Origin: Couchioplanes caeruleus
GTDB taxonomy: Bacteria; Actinomycetota; Actinomycetes; Mycobacteriales; Micromonosporaceae
Direction: 5' to 3'
Length of the DNA stretch: 64,000 nucleotides
NCBI RefSeq assembly: GCF_003751945.1
Contig: NZ_RJKL01000001.1
Location: 1,922,001-1,986,000 of the forward strand
The notes beneath the pieces were generated by a model that saw only the letters and a list, made by a program, of their open reading frames with translations, made no database searches and had not been told where the DNA came from. The first letter of the stretch is position 1; every line of letters starts with the position of its first letter. Shown here in pieces: positions 17,723 through 28,488 of this stretch. The position numbers were made by a program, and so were the translations under genes.

Positions 17723-18976
17723 TCAGCGGCCGAAGGCGATGGTGCGGCCCTCCTTGACCTGCCCGGCGCGGTAAGTCACCTCGTCGATGGGCGTGCCCAG
17801 CGCGTCCAGCAGGGTGATCGTCCCCCCGGTGTTGCCCAGCGCGAACGAGCCGTTCCCGGCGATCTGGGCCACCACGCCGCCACCCAGCGTGCCGGTCAAC
17901 CGCTGCGCGCGGCCGTTGCGGTCCCGCAGCGTCCACCCGGTCAGGTCGATCTGCCCGGCGGTGGTGTTGAGCAGCGTCAGCCGCTCCTTGCCGCGGTCCG
18001 ACCCGGCCGGGTCCGGCAGGGCCGCCACGATGAGGACGTCGCCCGCGGCCAGCGCCGGCGGCAGCGTCGGCGCGCCCGGCGGCGCCGGATCCGGGTCGAT
18101 GATGAAGTCCTCGGGCCACACCGTCATCCGGATGCGGTGCCCAGCGGCCTCGATCACGTCGTGCAGATTGCCGCTCTCGAGCCGGTCCAGCAGGAACAGC
18201 GAGTCGTCCCGGTTGACCGGATCCGAGCGCAGCCAGGCGTCGAAGCCGTCGAAGTTCGCGGCGCCCGCGGCCAGGAACGGCACCAGCCGGCGGAACAGCT
18301 TCGGCCAGCAGACCAGCCGTTGCAGGCCGACCAGATCGGTGACCGTGGCGGCGCCGTCCGGGTCGGCCGTCGAGACGGGCCAGATCCCGGCGCCCTCGGC
18401 GCGGGCCTTACGGGAAACCCCGGCGAGATGCGTACGCAGCGTCGCCGGCAACGTGGCGTAGAACGCGGGATATGCCAGGCCCGCAGCGAGCAGCCGCGCG
18501 TTGACCGACCGGTCGGCACCGGCGTCGTCGAGGAAGACGGTGCCGCCGGCGGGCCCCGGCGGCTCGTCCGGGTAGACGAAGCCGATCATGCGGCCGTTGG
18601 CGTCGATCCCGTTGGACAGCACGTGCCCCCGCATGCTGTCCCGGTCGGCGGCGCGCACCTTGTTCGGCAGGTCGTCGAAGAACTCCACACCCGTGAACCC
18701 CAGGAGGTGCAGCATCTCGTCGCGCGCGGCGTTGGCACCGGCGAGCTCCTGGTGCGTCTCGCCGAAATGAGTCTCCAGCGCGTCGATCGCCTCCAGGCGT
18801 ACCGAGATCCCGCGGGCATTCAGGTCCGGCGGCGTGCCGGACGGCCGGGGCAGCCTCTCCACCAGCGCCGGCGAATCCGGGCGGAACTTGACGGTGTCCC
18901 CATCCGGTTCCGGGCCCTGGCGCGGGAGATCCGCGTAACGAATAACGAATTGTCCGGTCAGCACCGTATAGGTCAT
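17723..18976 (-). CDS. Nuclease-fold (SNase-like) protein with C-terminal lamin-tail domain
   Basis: A 417-residue protein with ATG at 18974-18976 and GGTGAGG upstream. Residues about 20-210 resemble staphylococcal-nuclease-type OB folds: GDTVKFRP, SVRLEAIDALETHF, RLLAAGLAYPAFY and SRKARAEGAGIWP, the last matching the helix that ends SNase domains. The C-terminal 110 residues are a lamin-tail beta-sandwich (ERLTLLNTTAGQIDLTGWTL, NGSFALGNTGGTITLLDALG). Lamin-tail domains often accompany secreted nucleases, but this protein has no signal peptide. The classical SNase Arg/Glu triad is not obvious, so activity is uncertain. Confidence 0.75.
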   Translation of the reverse strand: MTYTVLTGQFVIRYADLPRQGPEPDGDTVKFRPDSPALVERLPRPSGTPPDLNARGISVRLEAIDALETHFGETHQELAGANAARDEMLHLLGFTGVEFFDDLPNKVRAADRDSMRGHVLSNGIDANGRMIGFVYPDEPPGPAGGTVFLDDAGADRSVNARLLAAGLAYPAFYATLPATLRTHLAGVSRKARAEGAGIWPVSTADPDGAATVTDLVGLQRLVCWPKLFRRLVPFLAAGAANFDGFDAWLRSDPVNRDDSLFLLDRLESGNLHDVIEAAGHRIRMTVWPEDFIIDPDPAPPGAPTLPPALAAGDVLIVAALPDPAGSDRGKERLTLLNTTAGQIDLTGWTLRDRNGRAQRLTGTLGGGVVAQIAGNGSFALGNTGGTITLLDALGTPIDEVTYRAGQVKEGRTIAFGR

Positions 18977-19216
18977 GGCGACCTCACCACCCACGTCGGA
19001 AGGCTCGAGACCCGGGCCTTCCCGCACCGTATTCCCGGTCGTGACCAGCGCAGAACGGCTGCGTCGGCTACGCGTCCGCAGTTCTGACCGTTCGGCGGTG
19101 CCGGCTCGTCTCAACGGCGCCCGCCGCTGTGCCGTCCTCCGCCGGGATACGGTCCCGAAGTCCCACTCCGAGGTGCGGCACTGGCGGAAGGTCCGGGTTT
19201 TAGGCAGCATGGCTGG

Positions 19217-20521
19217 GTGTCCCAGCCGTCCCCGCTCCTGGCTCCCCGCCAGCAGGCCCAGGCGCTCGCCGACTCCGGCGATCTCGTGAGGGCCCGCGCG
19301 CTCCTCGAGCACGCCGTCGACCTGGGACGGGCCAACCTCGGCGAGGACGACCCCGAGGTGCTGGCCACGGCGCAGCAGTTGGCCGCCGTACATCGACGGG
19401 CCGGCGACCCCTCGTCCGCCCGCCGGGTGCTCGAGGAGGCCCACGCGGCCGGGCAGTGGCGGCTCGGCGACGCCGATCCGGTGATGCTGGGCATCTCCTT
19501 CGACCTGGGCACGGTCGCCGAGGAGATGGAGAACCGCCACGAAGCGCGCCGGGCGTTCGGCCGGGTGGCCGCGCACGGCCCGGCAGTGCTCGGCCCGGAC
19601 CACTGGACGGTCACGCAGGCGCGTTCCTACCTGGGAGAGGACCCTCCTACCGTACGCATCGAGCTCCCGGTCCCCCCGCCGTCCACCCCCTTCTCGCCCC
19701 CGCCTCCAGCCTCCGCCCTGCCGGTCGCCGCCCCATACTCGCCCGCCCCGCCGCCGGTCGCCGCCGCCTTCTCGTCCGCCCCGCCGTCGGTGCCGGTGCA
19801 GCGGCAGCCCGAGCCCTCCCCCGCTCCCCCGCAGCCCGATCCCTTTGCCGCCCCGCAGCCCGATCGCTTTACCGCCCCGCCACCCGGGTCCGCCTTCACC
19901 GCCCCGCCACCCGGGTCCGCCTTCACCGCCCCGCCGGCCCGGCCGGTCTTCACCGCCCCGCAGGCCGGGCCCGACTCGACCGGCGCGGGTCATGAGCCCG
20001 GTTCCGGCCCGTCGCGGTTCGAGCAGCCGGGGCCGGCGATCGCCACGGCGCCGTCCGATTCGTCCGATACCGGCCGGTCCTCGTACGCCGGCAAGGCTCC
20101 CGCCCTGTTCGCGGCGATCGCCGCGGTCCTCGGCGTGATCATCGCCGTGGTCGCGCTCGTGGTCGTCCTGGCGAAGCCGGACGACGGCGGCGACGACTCC
20201 GAGGTGCCGACCCTGAGCGGGCCGGCGCCCACCGATGTGCGGATGCGCGATTACGGATCGTCGGTGCGGCTGACCTGGACGGACCCCGCGAACGGCCGCA
20301 CGTCGTTCCTGGTCACCGGCGGCCGCCGCGGCGAGCAGCTCAAGCCGATGGGCCAGGTCGGGCCCGCCACGACCTCGTTCGACCTCAACGGTCTCAACGC
20401 CGGGCTGGACTACTGCTTCGCCGTGGTGGCGGTCTACAGCACCAGCCAGTTCGCCACGTCACCGCAGGCGTGCACCAACCGTACGCAGAGTGACGCCAGC
20501 CCCGGGCAACCGCGCAGATGA
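19217..20521 (+). CDS. TPR - proline-rich - transmembrane - fibronectin type III protein
   Basis: A 434-residue protein of modular design. Residues 8-135 are three TPR-like helical pairs (ALADSGDLVRARALLEHAVD and two more, each with acidic E/D-D-P). Residues 150-270 are Pro/Ala-rich linker with a short perfect repeat PPPGSAFTAPPPGSAFTAPP. One membrane helix spans about 298-322 (LFAAIAAVLGVIIAVVALVV). The C-terminal 100 residues form one FN3 domain (DYGSSVRLTWTDPANGRTSF, GLDYCFAVVAVYSTSQF). The TPR part would be cytoplasmic and the FN3 outside. It precedes the FN3-MoxR-DUF58-transglutaminase operon, so it may be a partner in the same envelope system. Confidence 0.8.
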   Translation: MSQPSPLLAPRQQAQALADSGDLVRARALLEHAVDLGRANLGEDDPEVLATAQQLAAVHRRAGDPSSARRVLEEAHAAGQWRLGDADPVMLGISFDLGTVAEEMENRHEARRAFGRVAAHGPAVLGPDHWTVTQARSYLGEDPPTVRIELPVPPPSTPFSPPPPASALPVAAPYSPAPPPVAAAFSSAPPSVPVQRQPEPSPAPPQPDPFAAPQPDRFTAPPPGSAFTAPPPGSAFTAPPARPVFTAPQAGPDSTGAGHEPGSGPSRFEQPGPAIATAPSDSSDTGRSSYAGKAPALFAAIAAVLGVIIAVVALVVVLAKPDDGGDDSEVPTLSGPAPTDVRMRDYGSSVRLTWTDPANGRTSFLVTGGRRGEQLKPMGQVGPATTSFDLNGLNAGLDYCFAVVAVYSTSQFATSPQACTNRTQSDASPGQPRR

Positions 20522-20589
20522 TCACCGTGCGCGATCATTACAATCCACAACCGTGACTTGCCGCATGCCCAAGTCGCTCCGCGTGCCCC

Positions 20590-20595
20590 TATGAT
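20590..20595 (+). promoter_or_regulatory. Candidate -10 element for the FN3/MoxR operon
   Basis: TATGAT lies 50 bases before the GTG start at 20646 and fits the TAnnnT consensus. The best -35-like hexamer (TTGCCG, 20558-20563) is 26 bases away, too far for a standard promoter. Confidence 0.35.
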
Positions 20596-20645
20596 GGCCT
20601 GCGTCCTCGGCGATGAAAGCCGGTGCAGCGGAAGGGATGCGAACC

Positions 20646-23327
20646 GTGGCCAGTGCGAAAGCGTCCAGTGAGGACGCCGTCACCGACCGGCGTGGGAAGC
20701 GCTGGCGCGGCCGTGGTGGGCTCGTCACCATCGGCACGGTGCTGGCCCTCGTCGCGGGCCTCGGGCTCACCGTGTTGGGCCTCGGCGCCGCCGATCAGGC
20801 CGTCGCCAGCTTCGACGCCGCCTCCTGGGTGTGGAGCCGCACCAAGGGCGAGGCCGCCCGGGTCAACGGCGTCACCGCCCGGGTGGACACCAGGGTCGAC
20901 GTGCCACGCGCCCGCGGGCACCAGGTCCAGGTCACCCAGAATGACCGCTTCGTCATCCTGCGCGACGTGCAGACCGGCGTGGTGAGCACGATGGATCTCG
21001 TCTCCCTCAAAGAGGCGGCGACCGCCCAGACCACCTCCGGCCTCGGCGTGCGGGTCGCTCTCGACGAGGACGCCGCCTTCATCATCGACGCCGTGCAGGG
21101 CGAGGTGCGCCAGCTCGACCCGCGCACGCTGACCCCGGTCGGGCAGTCGCTGCGCTTCCCGCCCGGCATCACGGGCGGCGTCTTCGACGGCAAGGGCAAT
21201 CTGTGGATCGCCGTGCCCAGCGAGGGCACGGTGTCGGTGATCACTCCCGCGCCCCTGCCCGACGAGGCCGCCACCAGCGGCTCCGGCGCCGGGTCGGCCG
21301 CGGGAGCCGGGAAGGCGGCCGCGGGCCCCGCGCTCGTGCGCACCGAGTCGGTCGCCCCGGGCAACCACGACCTCACCATCTCCACGCTGGAGAGCGGCGT
21401 CGCCGTGCTCAACCGCACGACCAACGAGCTCACGACCGTGCGCGACGCCGCCAAGCAGACCGTCGAGCTGCCGCTGGAGGGTCCCGGCTCGCTGCCCGCA
21501 CACACCGAGGGCGACGTCATCCCGGTCACCGTCCCCGACGCCCGGCGCGTCTACGGCGTGAGCCAGGGCCGGACCACCGCCGACTTCCCCGTGCCGGGCG
21601 ACGGCCCCGAACTGCAGGCCGCGGTCGCCTGGGAGGGCTTCTTCTACGTCGCCGACGAGTCCACCGGCACGGTGCACGTCTTCGACCAGGCCGGGCGCGT
21701 GCGCAAGGACATCGGCTTCACCGACCCCGGCGGCCCGCTCGAGCTCGAGGTCCGCGAGAGCTACCTGTTCATCAACGCGCCCAGCGCGTCCACCGCCCGG
21801 GTCGTCGACGGCGCGCACACCGTGCGGGTGGTCGACAAGTACGCCGACGACGTCCTCGGTGGCGACCCGCCGCCGACCCCGGCGGACCCGCCGCCACCCC
21901 CGCCGAAGCCGAAGAAGCCGCCGGTCACCAAGCCCGGCGCGCCCCGTGCCGTGCGGGCCGCGGCCGGCGACGCCCAGGTGCGGGTGACCTGGCAGGCGGC
22001 ACCCGCCAACGGCGCGCCCATCACCCGATACGTGGTCGAGGGCGCGGAGCGCACCTTCCCGGTCGGCGCCAACCAGCGGTCTCTCGACGTCACCGGGCTG
22101 ACCAACGGCGAGACGTACCAGTTCACCGTGCGCGCGGTCAATCAGAAGGGCGAGGGCCCGACCCGCACCAGCAATGCGGTCACGCCCACGGCGGAGGTGC
22201 CGGACGCGCCGACGGCCGTCAACGCCGAGGCCAAGCCGGACGGCACGGTCGTGGTGAGCTGGCCCGCCGCCAACGGGCAGGGACTGGAGATCGAGCGCTA
22301 CGCGGTCACCGCGATCAGCGAGGGCGGCAGCTCGCCGGTGGGCGAGGCCAAGGACGGCACGTCGTTCACCGTCCCCGGCGGCCAGCTCGAGTACGGCAAG
22401 CAGTACGCGTTCACCGTCGTCGCCGTCAACGAGCGCGGCGCCGGCTCGAAGGCGTCGCCGGTCAGCGCGAGCGTGGTGCCCTTCACCAGGCCCGGCCGCA
22501 CCGAGGGCGTCGACGCCGCGACGGTCGGCGACCGGCCCGGCACCATCCGGGTCTCCTGGGCCGCCCCGGCTGACAACGGCCGCCCGATCACCAGGTACGT
22601 CGTCGCCGCCGGCGGCCGCACCACCGAGGTCACCGACGGCACCGGTGCCACGCTGGAGGGCTTCGGCGAGGGCGAGACCGTCGCCGTCGAGGTCCGCGCG
22701 GTCAACGAGGCCGGCCCGGGTGAGCCGGGCTCCGCGACCGCCCGCACGGTGGCGAAGCCCGCGGTGACGATCACCGGGTCCTCGGCCACCTTCAACAGCG
22801 CGACGGTGACCTTCACCGTCGACGCGGGCGGCGGCACGGCGACCTGCTCGATCTCGGCCTCCGACGGCGGCGGCACCGCCACGGGCAGCTGCACCAGCCT
22901 TCAGCTCACCGGCCTCAAGCCCAGCACGGCCTACACGTTCACGGTCAGCGCGCGCAACGCGGCCGGGGAGGAGTCGAAGACCCGGGAGCAGAGGACCGAC
23001 GCCCTCTTCGGCACCGCGACATGCAACAACGGCAGGAACGGCGACACCGCCACCTACTGCGACGAGGATCGCGCCGGCCGCAACGGCAACGAGATCTTCA
23101 GCGTCACCCGGCAGGACAACGGCAGGCAGGTCGGCTGGGCCAAGCCCGGCACCCGGCTCGAGGCGTACTGCAAGAAGCAGGGCGAAGAGGTCTACGCCTA
23201 CATCTACAACAATGACAAGCGCAGCACCTGGTGGATCCAGGTCAACTACGAAGGCAAGAACTACATCCCGTTCGCGTGGCTCAACCTCGACGGTGGCGAC
23301 AATGTGAACGACCTGCCCACGTGTTGA
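20646..23327 (+). CDS. Membrane-anchored fibronectin type III repeat protein
   Basis: An 893-residue protein. The GTG at 20646 is chosen since GGAAGGG precedes it at normal spacing; an ATG 11 codons earlier lacks such a site. One membrane helix (VTIGTVLALVAGLGLTVLGL, about residues 27-50) anchors a long extracellular part. Residues 60-390 look like a beta-propeller (NHL/YVTN-style blades such as NDRFVILRDVQTG and GNLWIAVPSEGTVSVI). After a Pro-rich linker come four FN3 domains (about 435-780). A Cys-containing C-terminal domain of 110 residues (TATCNNGRNGDTATYC to DLPTC) has four Cys and looks like a small disulfide-stabilised beta domain. Heads the MoxR operon. Confidence 0.82.
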   Translation: MASAKASSEDAVTDRRGKRWRGRGGLVTIGTVLALVAGLGLTVLGLGAADQAVASFDAASWVWSRTKGEAARVNGVTARVDTRVDVPRARGHQVQVTQNDRFVILRDVQTGVVSTMDLVSLKEAATAQTTSGLGVRVALDEDAAFIIDAVQGEVRQLDPRTLTPVGQSLRFPPGITGGVFDGKGNLWIAVPSEGTVSVITPAPLPDEAATSGSGAGSAAGAGKAAAGPALVRTESVAPGNHDLTISTLESGVAVLNRTTNELTTVRDAAKQTVELPLEGPGSLPAHTEGDVIPVTVPDARRVYGVSQGRTTADFPVPGDGPELQAAVAWEGFFYVADESTGTVHVFDQAGRVRKDIGFTDPGGPLELEVRESYLFINAPSASTARVVDGAHTVRVVDKYADDVLGGDPPPTPADPPPPPPKPKKPPVTKPGAPRAVRAAAGDAQVRVTWQAAPANGAPITRYVVEGAERTFPVGANQRSLDVTGLTNGETYQFTVRAVNQKGEGPTRTSNAVTPTAEVPDAPTAVNAEAKPDGTVVVSWPAANGQGLEIERYAVTAISEGGSSPVGEAKDGTSFTVPGGQLEYGKQYAFTVVAVNERGAGSKASPVSASVVPFTRPGRTEGVDAATVGDRPGTIRVSWAAPADNGRPITRYVVAAGGRTTEVTDGTGATLEGFGEGETVAVEVRAVNEAGPGEPGSATARTVAKPAVTITGSSATFNSATVTFTVDAGGGTATCSISASDGGGTATGSCTSLQLTGLKPSTAYTFTVSARNAAGEESKTREQRTDALFGTATCNNGRNGDTATYCDEDRAGRNGNEIFSVTRQDNGRQVGWAKPGTRLEAYCKKQGEEVYAYIYNNDKRSTWWIQVNYEGKNYIPFAWLNLDGGDNVNDLPTC

Positions 23328-23337
23328 GGACGTCTCT

Positions 23338-24320
<983 letters not shown>

Positions 24321-24324
<4 letters not shown>

Positions 24325-26138
24325 GCGCACCCGGCCCCCGCCCCCGGCTCCGCCTCCCCGGCCGAAGCCCCCGGCGACCGACACCCCCCATCCCCGACAC
24401 TTCCGTGCCCAATACCTTCACCGCCCACCCCTCAACCCCCGACACCGTCACCGCCGACCCCTCAACCCCCGACACCGTCAGTGCCCACCCCTCAACCCCC
24501 GACACCCTCACCCCCAGCACCGAGGCCGCCGTCCCCGGACCCGCCGCCGGAGCCGAGACCATCACGCGCGGGACCGAGACCACCACCCGAGCGAGCGGGC
24601 TCACCGCTTCCGGACCCGCCCCCCGACCCGAGACCGCCACTCGCGGCACCTCGCGGGCCACCGCCGGACCCGAGATCACGACCCGCCGCAGCGCAACCAC
24701 TGCGCACGTGAGCGAGACCGTCACCCGCGAAAGCGAGCTCACCGCGCCCGGACCCGGCAGCGGCACCCCCCGGCGCGGGCTCCTTACCCGCCTGCTCGGA
24801 CTCGCCGCCCGCCGATCCGAGCTCACCGCGCACCGCGACGGGCTTGCCACCGGCCGCGGGCCTGCCGAACGCGGCGGGCCTGACGGGCGCCGCGGGCCTG
24901 CCGGGCGCCGCGGGCCTGCCGGGCGCCGCGGGCCTGACGGGCGCCGCGGGCCTGCCGGGCGCCGCGGGCTTGCCGGGCGTCGTCCCGGGGCCGCCGGGCG
25001 CGGCGCGAAGATGACCGCTCGGGGCGCCGGGGTCGTCGCCGCCGCCGTCATGCTGCTCGCGATCGGGTTCCTCTTCGGCTATCCCGACCTCGCACTGCTC
25101 GGCGCGGCCGCGGCCACGGCCGTTCTCTGCGCGGTGGCGTTCGGGCTGTGGCGGCCCCGGCTCGGCGTGGACCGGGTCGCCGAGCCCGACCGCGTCCCCC
25201 GGGGCGAGCCCGCGTCGATGACGCTGACCGTCCGCAACACCAGCCGCCTGCGGGCCGCCAACCTCGTCGCCACCGACCGGTGCGGTCCGGCGAGCGTGCC
25301 GGTGCCCCTGCTACACCTGCGCCCCGGGCGGGACACCACCGTGGAATACCCGGTGCCGACCACCCGGCGCGGGGTGGTGCCGGTCGGGCCGCTGCGGGTC
25401 ACGCGTGACGATCCGCTGGGGCTGCTCACGCTGTCGCGGGCGTACGGCGGCACCACCACCGTCTGGGTGCACCCCCGGATCCACCTGCTGCGCGCCGTAC
25501 CGGCGGGGATGGCGCGCAGCCTCGACGGGCGGATCGACAAGGTGCCGCACGGCACGATCACCTTCGACTCGCTGCGGGAGTACGTCGTCGGCGACGAGCT
25601 GCGCCGGGTGCACTGGCGCAGCTCGGCCAAGGTCGGCGAGCTGATGGTCCGCGAGCAGCTCGACACCAGCGAACCGACGATCGTCGTGGTGCTCGACGAC
25701 CGCGCCGCGGCGCACCCGGCGCAGCGCGACGGCGTCGCCGAGTCGTTCGAGGCGGCATGCGAGGCAGCCGCCTCGATCGTCGCCGCCGCCGTCCGGGAGG
25801 ATCTGCCCGTCGCCCTGCACCTCGTCTCGGGCCCGGTCACCGGACCGTTCCTCGATGTCCTCACCGAGGCCGGGCTGCGCGACGGCGACCTCACCCGGAC
25901 CGTACGCAGCCTGCGCCGGAGCCGGCTCGGCGACACCCTCGTCTACCTCACCGGACCGGGCGGCCGGTCCGATCTCGGGACGGTGAGCGCGCTGCACGGG
26001 CCGTACCCGGTGGTGATCGCCGGCCTGTTCGGCGACCCTGACGCGGCACCGGTCGCCGCGGGCGGCGGGATGATCGTCATCGAGGCCGAGGACGGCGAGC
26101 AGTTCGCGGGTGCCTGGGACGGGGTCCGCGGATGGTGA
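24321..26138 (+). CDS. DUF58-domain protein with repetitive N-terminal extension
   Basis: A 605-residue reading starting at a GTG that overlaps the MoxR stop. The family core begins near residue 231 (MTARGAGVVAAAVMLLAIGF), with two membrane helices, a beta-rich region (PRGEPASMTLTVRNTSRLRA) and the DUF58 motif ITFDSLREYVVGDELRRVHW near residue 415, followed by a VWA-like segment EPTIVVVLDDRAAAHPA. The first 230 residues are low complexity: Pro/Thr-rich decapeptides TAHPSTPDTV and a run of GRRGPA hexapeptides. Neither is usual for the family. Translation could alternatively start at ATG 25011 (375 residues), which has only a weak ribosome site; the GTGA overlap favours the long form. Confidence 0.8.
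24421..24510. repeat. Three 30-bp tandem repeats in the DUF58 gene
   Basis: Units at 24421-24450, 24451-24480 and 24481-24510 differ at only a few bases and encode the decapeptide TAHPSTPDTV and variants. The reading frame is preserved because the unit is a multiple of three. Confidence 0.9.
24885..24974. repeat. Five 18-bp tandem repeats in the DUF58 gene
   Basis: Five near-identical units GGGCGCCGCGGGCCTGMC encode GRRGPA or GRRGPD. Diverged copies extend the array on both sides (about 24849-25000), giving a strongly basic Gly/Pro/Arg stretch. Confidence 0.9.
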
Positions 26139-28444
26139 GGTGGCTGCGGGCGGCGGTCGTACCCTTGGCCCTGACGGTCCTGATCGCCCTGTCCGGGGTG
26201 GTGCTCGGGCGCATCTATGCCGACGATCTGCTGCTGCGGCTGGTCGCGGGCGCGGCGCTGGGTTCCGTGGGCGTCGGCGTCGCCGTGCGGCGGCTGCCGT
26301 CGTGGACCGTCGCGCCGATCTCGGTCGTGGCGCTGGCGGGGTACACGGTCGGAGCGCTCAAGATCGCCGCCGGGCACGCCGCGCTCACCGACCCGCTGTC
26401 GCAGATCGTCACCGACGCCCTGGTCAACGGCATTCCGCGGCTGCTGACCGCCATGATCCCGGTGGAGGCCACGCCGGACACCGTGGTCGTACCGGTGATC
26501 GCCGCCTGGCTGGCCGGGCTCGCCGGGAGCGAGGTCGCGGTCCGCGCCGGCCGGGTGCTGCTGGGCTGCGTACCGGCGGCGGCCCTGTACGGCGGCGCGC
26601 TCTACGTCGTCGGGCCGAACGCGGGAAGCGCCGGATGGCCGACGCTCACCTTCGCCGGCGCGGTGGTCGCCGCCCTGGCCGTCACCGCGCGTCCCGCCGG
26701 CGGCCCGTCGCTGGCCGGCATGCCGGCGAAGACCCGCGCCGCGGTGCGGGGCCGCGCGCTCGCCGGGTCGGCCGCCGGCCTGACGGTCCTCGTCGGCCTG
26801 ATCGCGGCGCTCGGCCCGTGGGTCGGCGGCCGGGTCACCGCGACCCCGGTCGACCCGCGACGGTACGTCGAACCGCCGCGAGTGGACAGCCTGGACGAAA
26901 GCCCGCTGAACCGGATCTCGGGCTGGGCGCTCGCCCCGGAGCAGAAGCTGCTCGAGGTCGGCCCGGCCGTGGCGGGCAAGGGCAAGATGCGGCTGCGGCT
27001 CGCGGTGCTCCCGGACTACGACGGCATCACGTGGCGGGTCGGGGCGACGTACCGCAATGCCGGACGGGTGCTGCCCCGGGCGCCGCTGCTGCCGGACGTG
27101 CCCGTCACCAGGGTCACCCAGGACATCACGGTGCAGGAGCTGACCGGACGGCTGCTGCCGGTGGTGCCGACCCCGGCCGGCGTGGACGGCACCCGCATCG
27201 CGTACGACGCCGCCACCGGCACGGTGATCCGCCCGGAGGAGCTGCGGCCCGGGCTGCGCTACACCGTCACGTCGGACACCCAGGAGCCGGACTTCAACCT
27301 GCTGCCCACCGCCGACTCGCCCACCGGTGACGCGGTGGCCCGTTTCCTCACCGTCGGCGCGGGCGTGCCCGAGCCGATCCAGCGCCTCGCCGACGACCTG
27401 GCGGACGGCAACGGCGCCGCCTACGACCGCGCGATGGCGATCGAGGAGTTCCTCGCCGAGCACTACCGCATGGTGGCGGACGCGCCGAGCGGTCACGCGT
27501 ACCCGAATCTGTCGTACTTCCTGTTCGGTCCCCGTGACCGCGGCGGCCAGCGCGGCACCTCGGAGCAGTTTGCGGCGTCCTTCGCCCTGCTGGCGCGCCT
27601 CACCGGCCTGCCGTCGCGGGTGGTCGTCGGCTTCGACGCACCGAAGGCGGGCGGCCCGGTGACCGGCGGCGACGCGATCGCCTGGCCGGAGGTGCTCTTC
27701 GACGACCTGGGCTGGGTGGCGTTCGACCCCCTGCCCAAGAGCGACGACCCACCCCGCCCGGTCGAGGACGACTTCACGCCCAAACCCTCGCCTCCGCCAC
27801 CCGCCTCGGAACCGCCGCCGGCGACGGACCTCCCGAGCTCCTCGGCGCCGCCGGCGGTGGCCGCTCCTCCGGCCCGCACCGGCGGCGGGCCGTCCCGGGT
27901 CCTGGTGGCCTCGGGTACGAGCGGAGCGACACTGCTGGTCCTCGCCGCGGCCGCCGCCACACTGCTGTCGATGCGCCGGAGCCTGCGCCGCCGCCGCTTG
28001 TCCACCGGCGGCGCGGCGGAGCGGATCACCGGCGCCTGGTTCGAGTTCACCGACGCGCTCAGGTTGGCCGGCAGCCCGGTACCCACCCACCTGGCCGCCA
28101 CCGAGGCGGCAGCCTTCGCCGCCAACGCCTTCCCTTCGCGGGCGACGGCCCCGGACACCGCCGAGACCCGGGACGCCTCACATGAGGAGGCCTCGGCCGA
28201 GGCGCCGCCCCTGCGCCGCGCCGCGCCCTCGGCGGACGCCGGCCTGCCGCCGCTGGATGCGCTGGTCACGGCCGTCAACACGGTGGCCTTCGCCCCCGCG
28301 TCGGCGACGGACGACCAGGCGCAGCGCGCCGGCGGCCAAGCGGTCGCCTACGCCACCGCCCTGCGGCAGCGCCGATCCTGGTGGCGGCGCGCGTGGTGGA
28401 GCCTGCACCCGGGCCCGCTGCGCTGGCACCCACCCCGCCGCTGA
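26132..28444 (+). CDS. Transglutaminase-like membrane protein (TgpA type), catalytic residues replaced
   Basis: A 770-residue protein overlapping the DUF58 gene by seven bases. Five to six N-terminal helices (residues 5-235) precede an extracytoplasmic domain with a DUF3488-like region and a transglutaminase fold (about 420-545), then a Pro-rich linker, one helix near 590 and a cytoplasmic tail with DUF4129-like features. In the fold, the position of the catalytic Cys in G-x-C-x-x-F-A reads G-T-S-E-Q-F-A, and the His of H-A-W-x-E reads I-A-W-P-E; the Asp of GWVAFDP is kept. Catalysis by the Cys-His-Asp triad therefore looks impossible, as in several actinobacterial relatives. It probably has a structural or binding role with MoxR and DUF58. 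Confidence 0.88.
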   Translation: MVRWLRAAVVPLALTVLIALSGVVLGRIYADDLLLRLVAGAALGSVGVGVAVRRLPSWTVAPISVVALAGYTVGALKIAAGHAALTDPLSQIVTDALVNGIPRLLTAMIPVEATPDTVVVPVIAAWLAGLAGSEVAVRAGRVLLGCVPAAALYGGALYVVGPNAGSAGWPTLTFAGAVVAALAVTARPAGGPSLAGMPAKTRAAVRGRALAGSAAGLTVLVGLIAALGPWVGGRVTATPVDPRRYVEPPRVDSLDESPLNRISGWALAPEQKLLEVGPAVAGKGKMRLRLAVLPDYDGITWRVGATYRNAGRVLPRAPLLPDVPVTRVTQDITVQELTGRLLPVVPTPAGVDGTRIAYDAATGTVIRPEELRPGLRYTVTSDTQEPDFNLLPTADSPTGDAVARFLTVGAGVPEPIQRLADDLADGNGAAYDRAMAIEEFLAEHYRMVADAPSGHAYPNLSYFLFGPRDRGGQRGTSEQFAASFALLARLTGLPSRVVVGFDAPKAGGPVTGGDAIAWPEVLFDDLGWVAFDPLPKSDDPPRPVEDDFTPKPSPPPPASEPPPATDLPSSSAPPAVAAPPARTGGGPSRVLVASGTSGATLLVLAAAAATLLSMRRSLRRRRLSTGGAAERITGAWFEFTDALRLAGSPVPTHLAATEAAAFAANAFPSRATAPDTAETRDASHEEASAEAPPLRRAAPSADAGLPPLDALVTAVNTVAFAPASATDDQAQRAGGQAVAYATALRQRRSWWRRAWWSLHPGPLRWHPPRR

Positions 28445-28488
28445 CCGGTCCCCGGCGTAAGCCCGCCGACCGCGGGTAGGAATTGAGC

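Noticed and set aside
24421..24974. Direct repeats considered as a CRISPR array
   Set aside because: The units are contiguous with no spacers, lie in frame within a coding sequence, and no cas gene is present.
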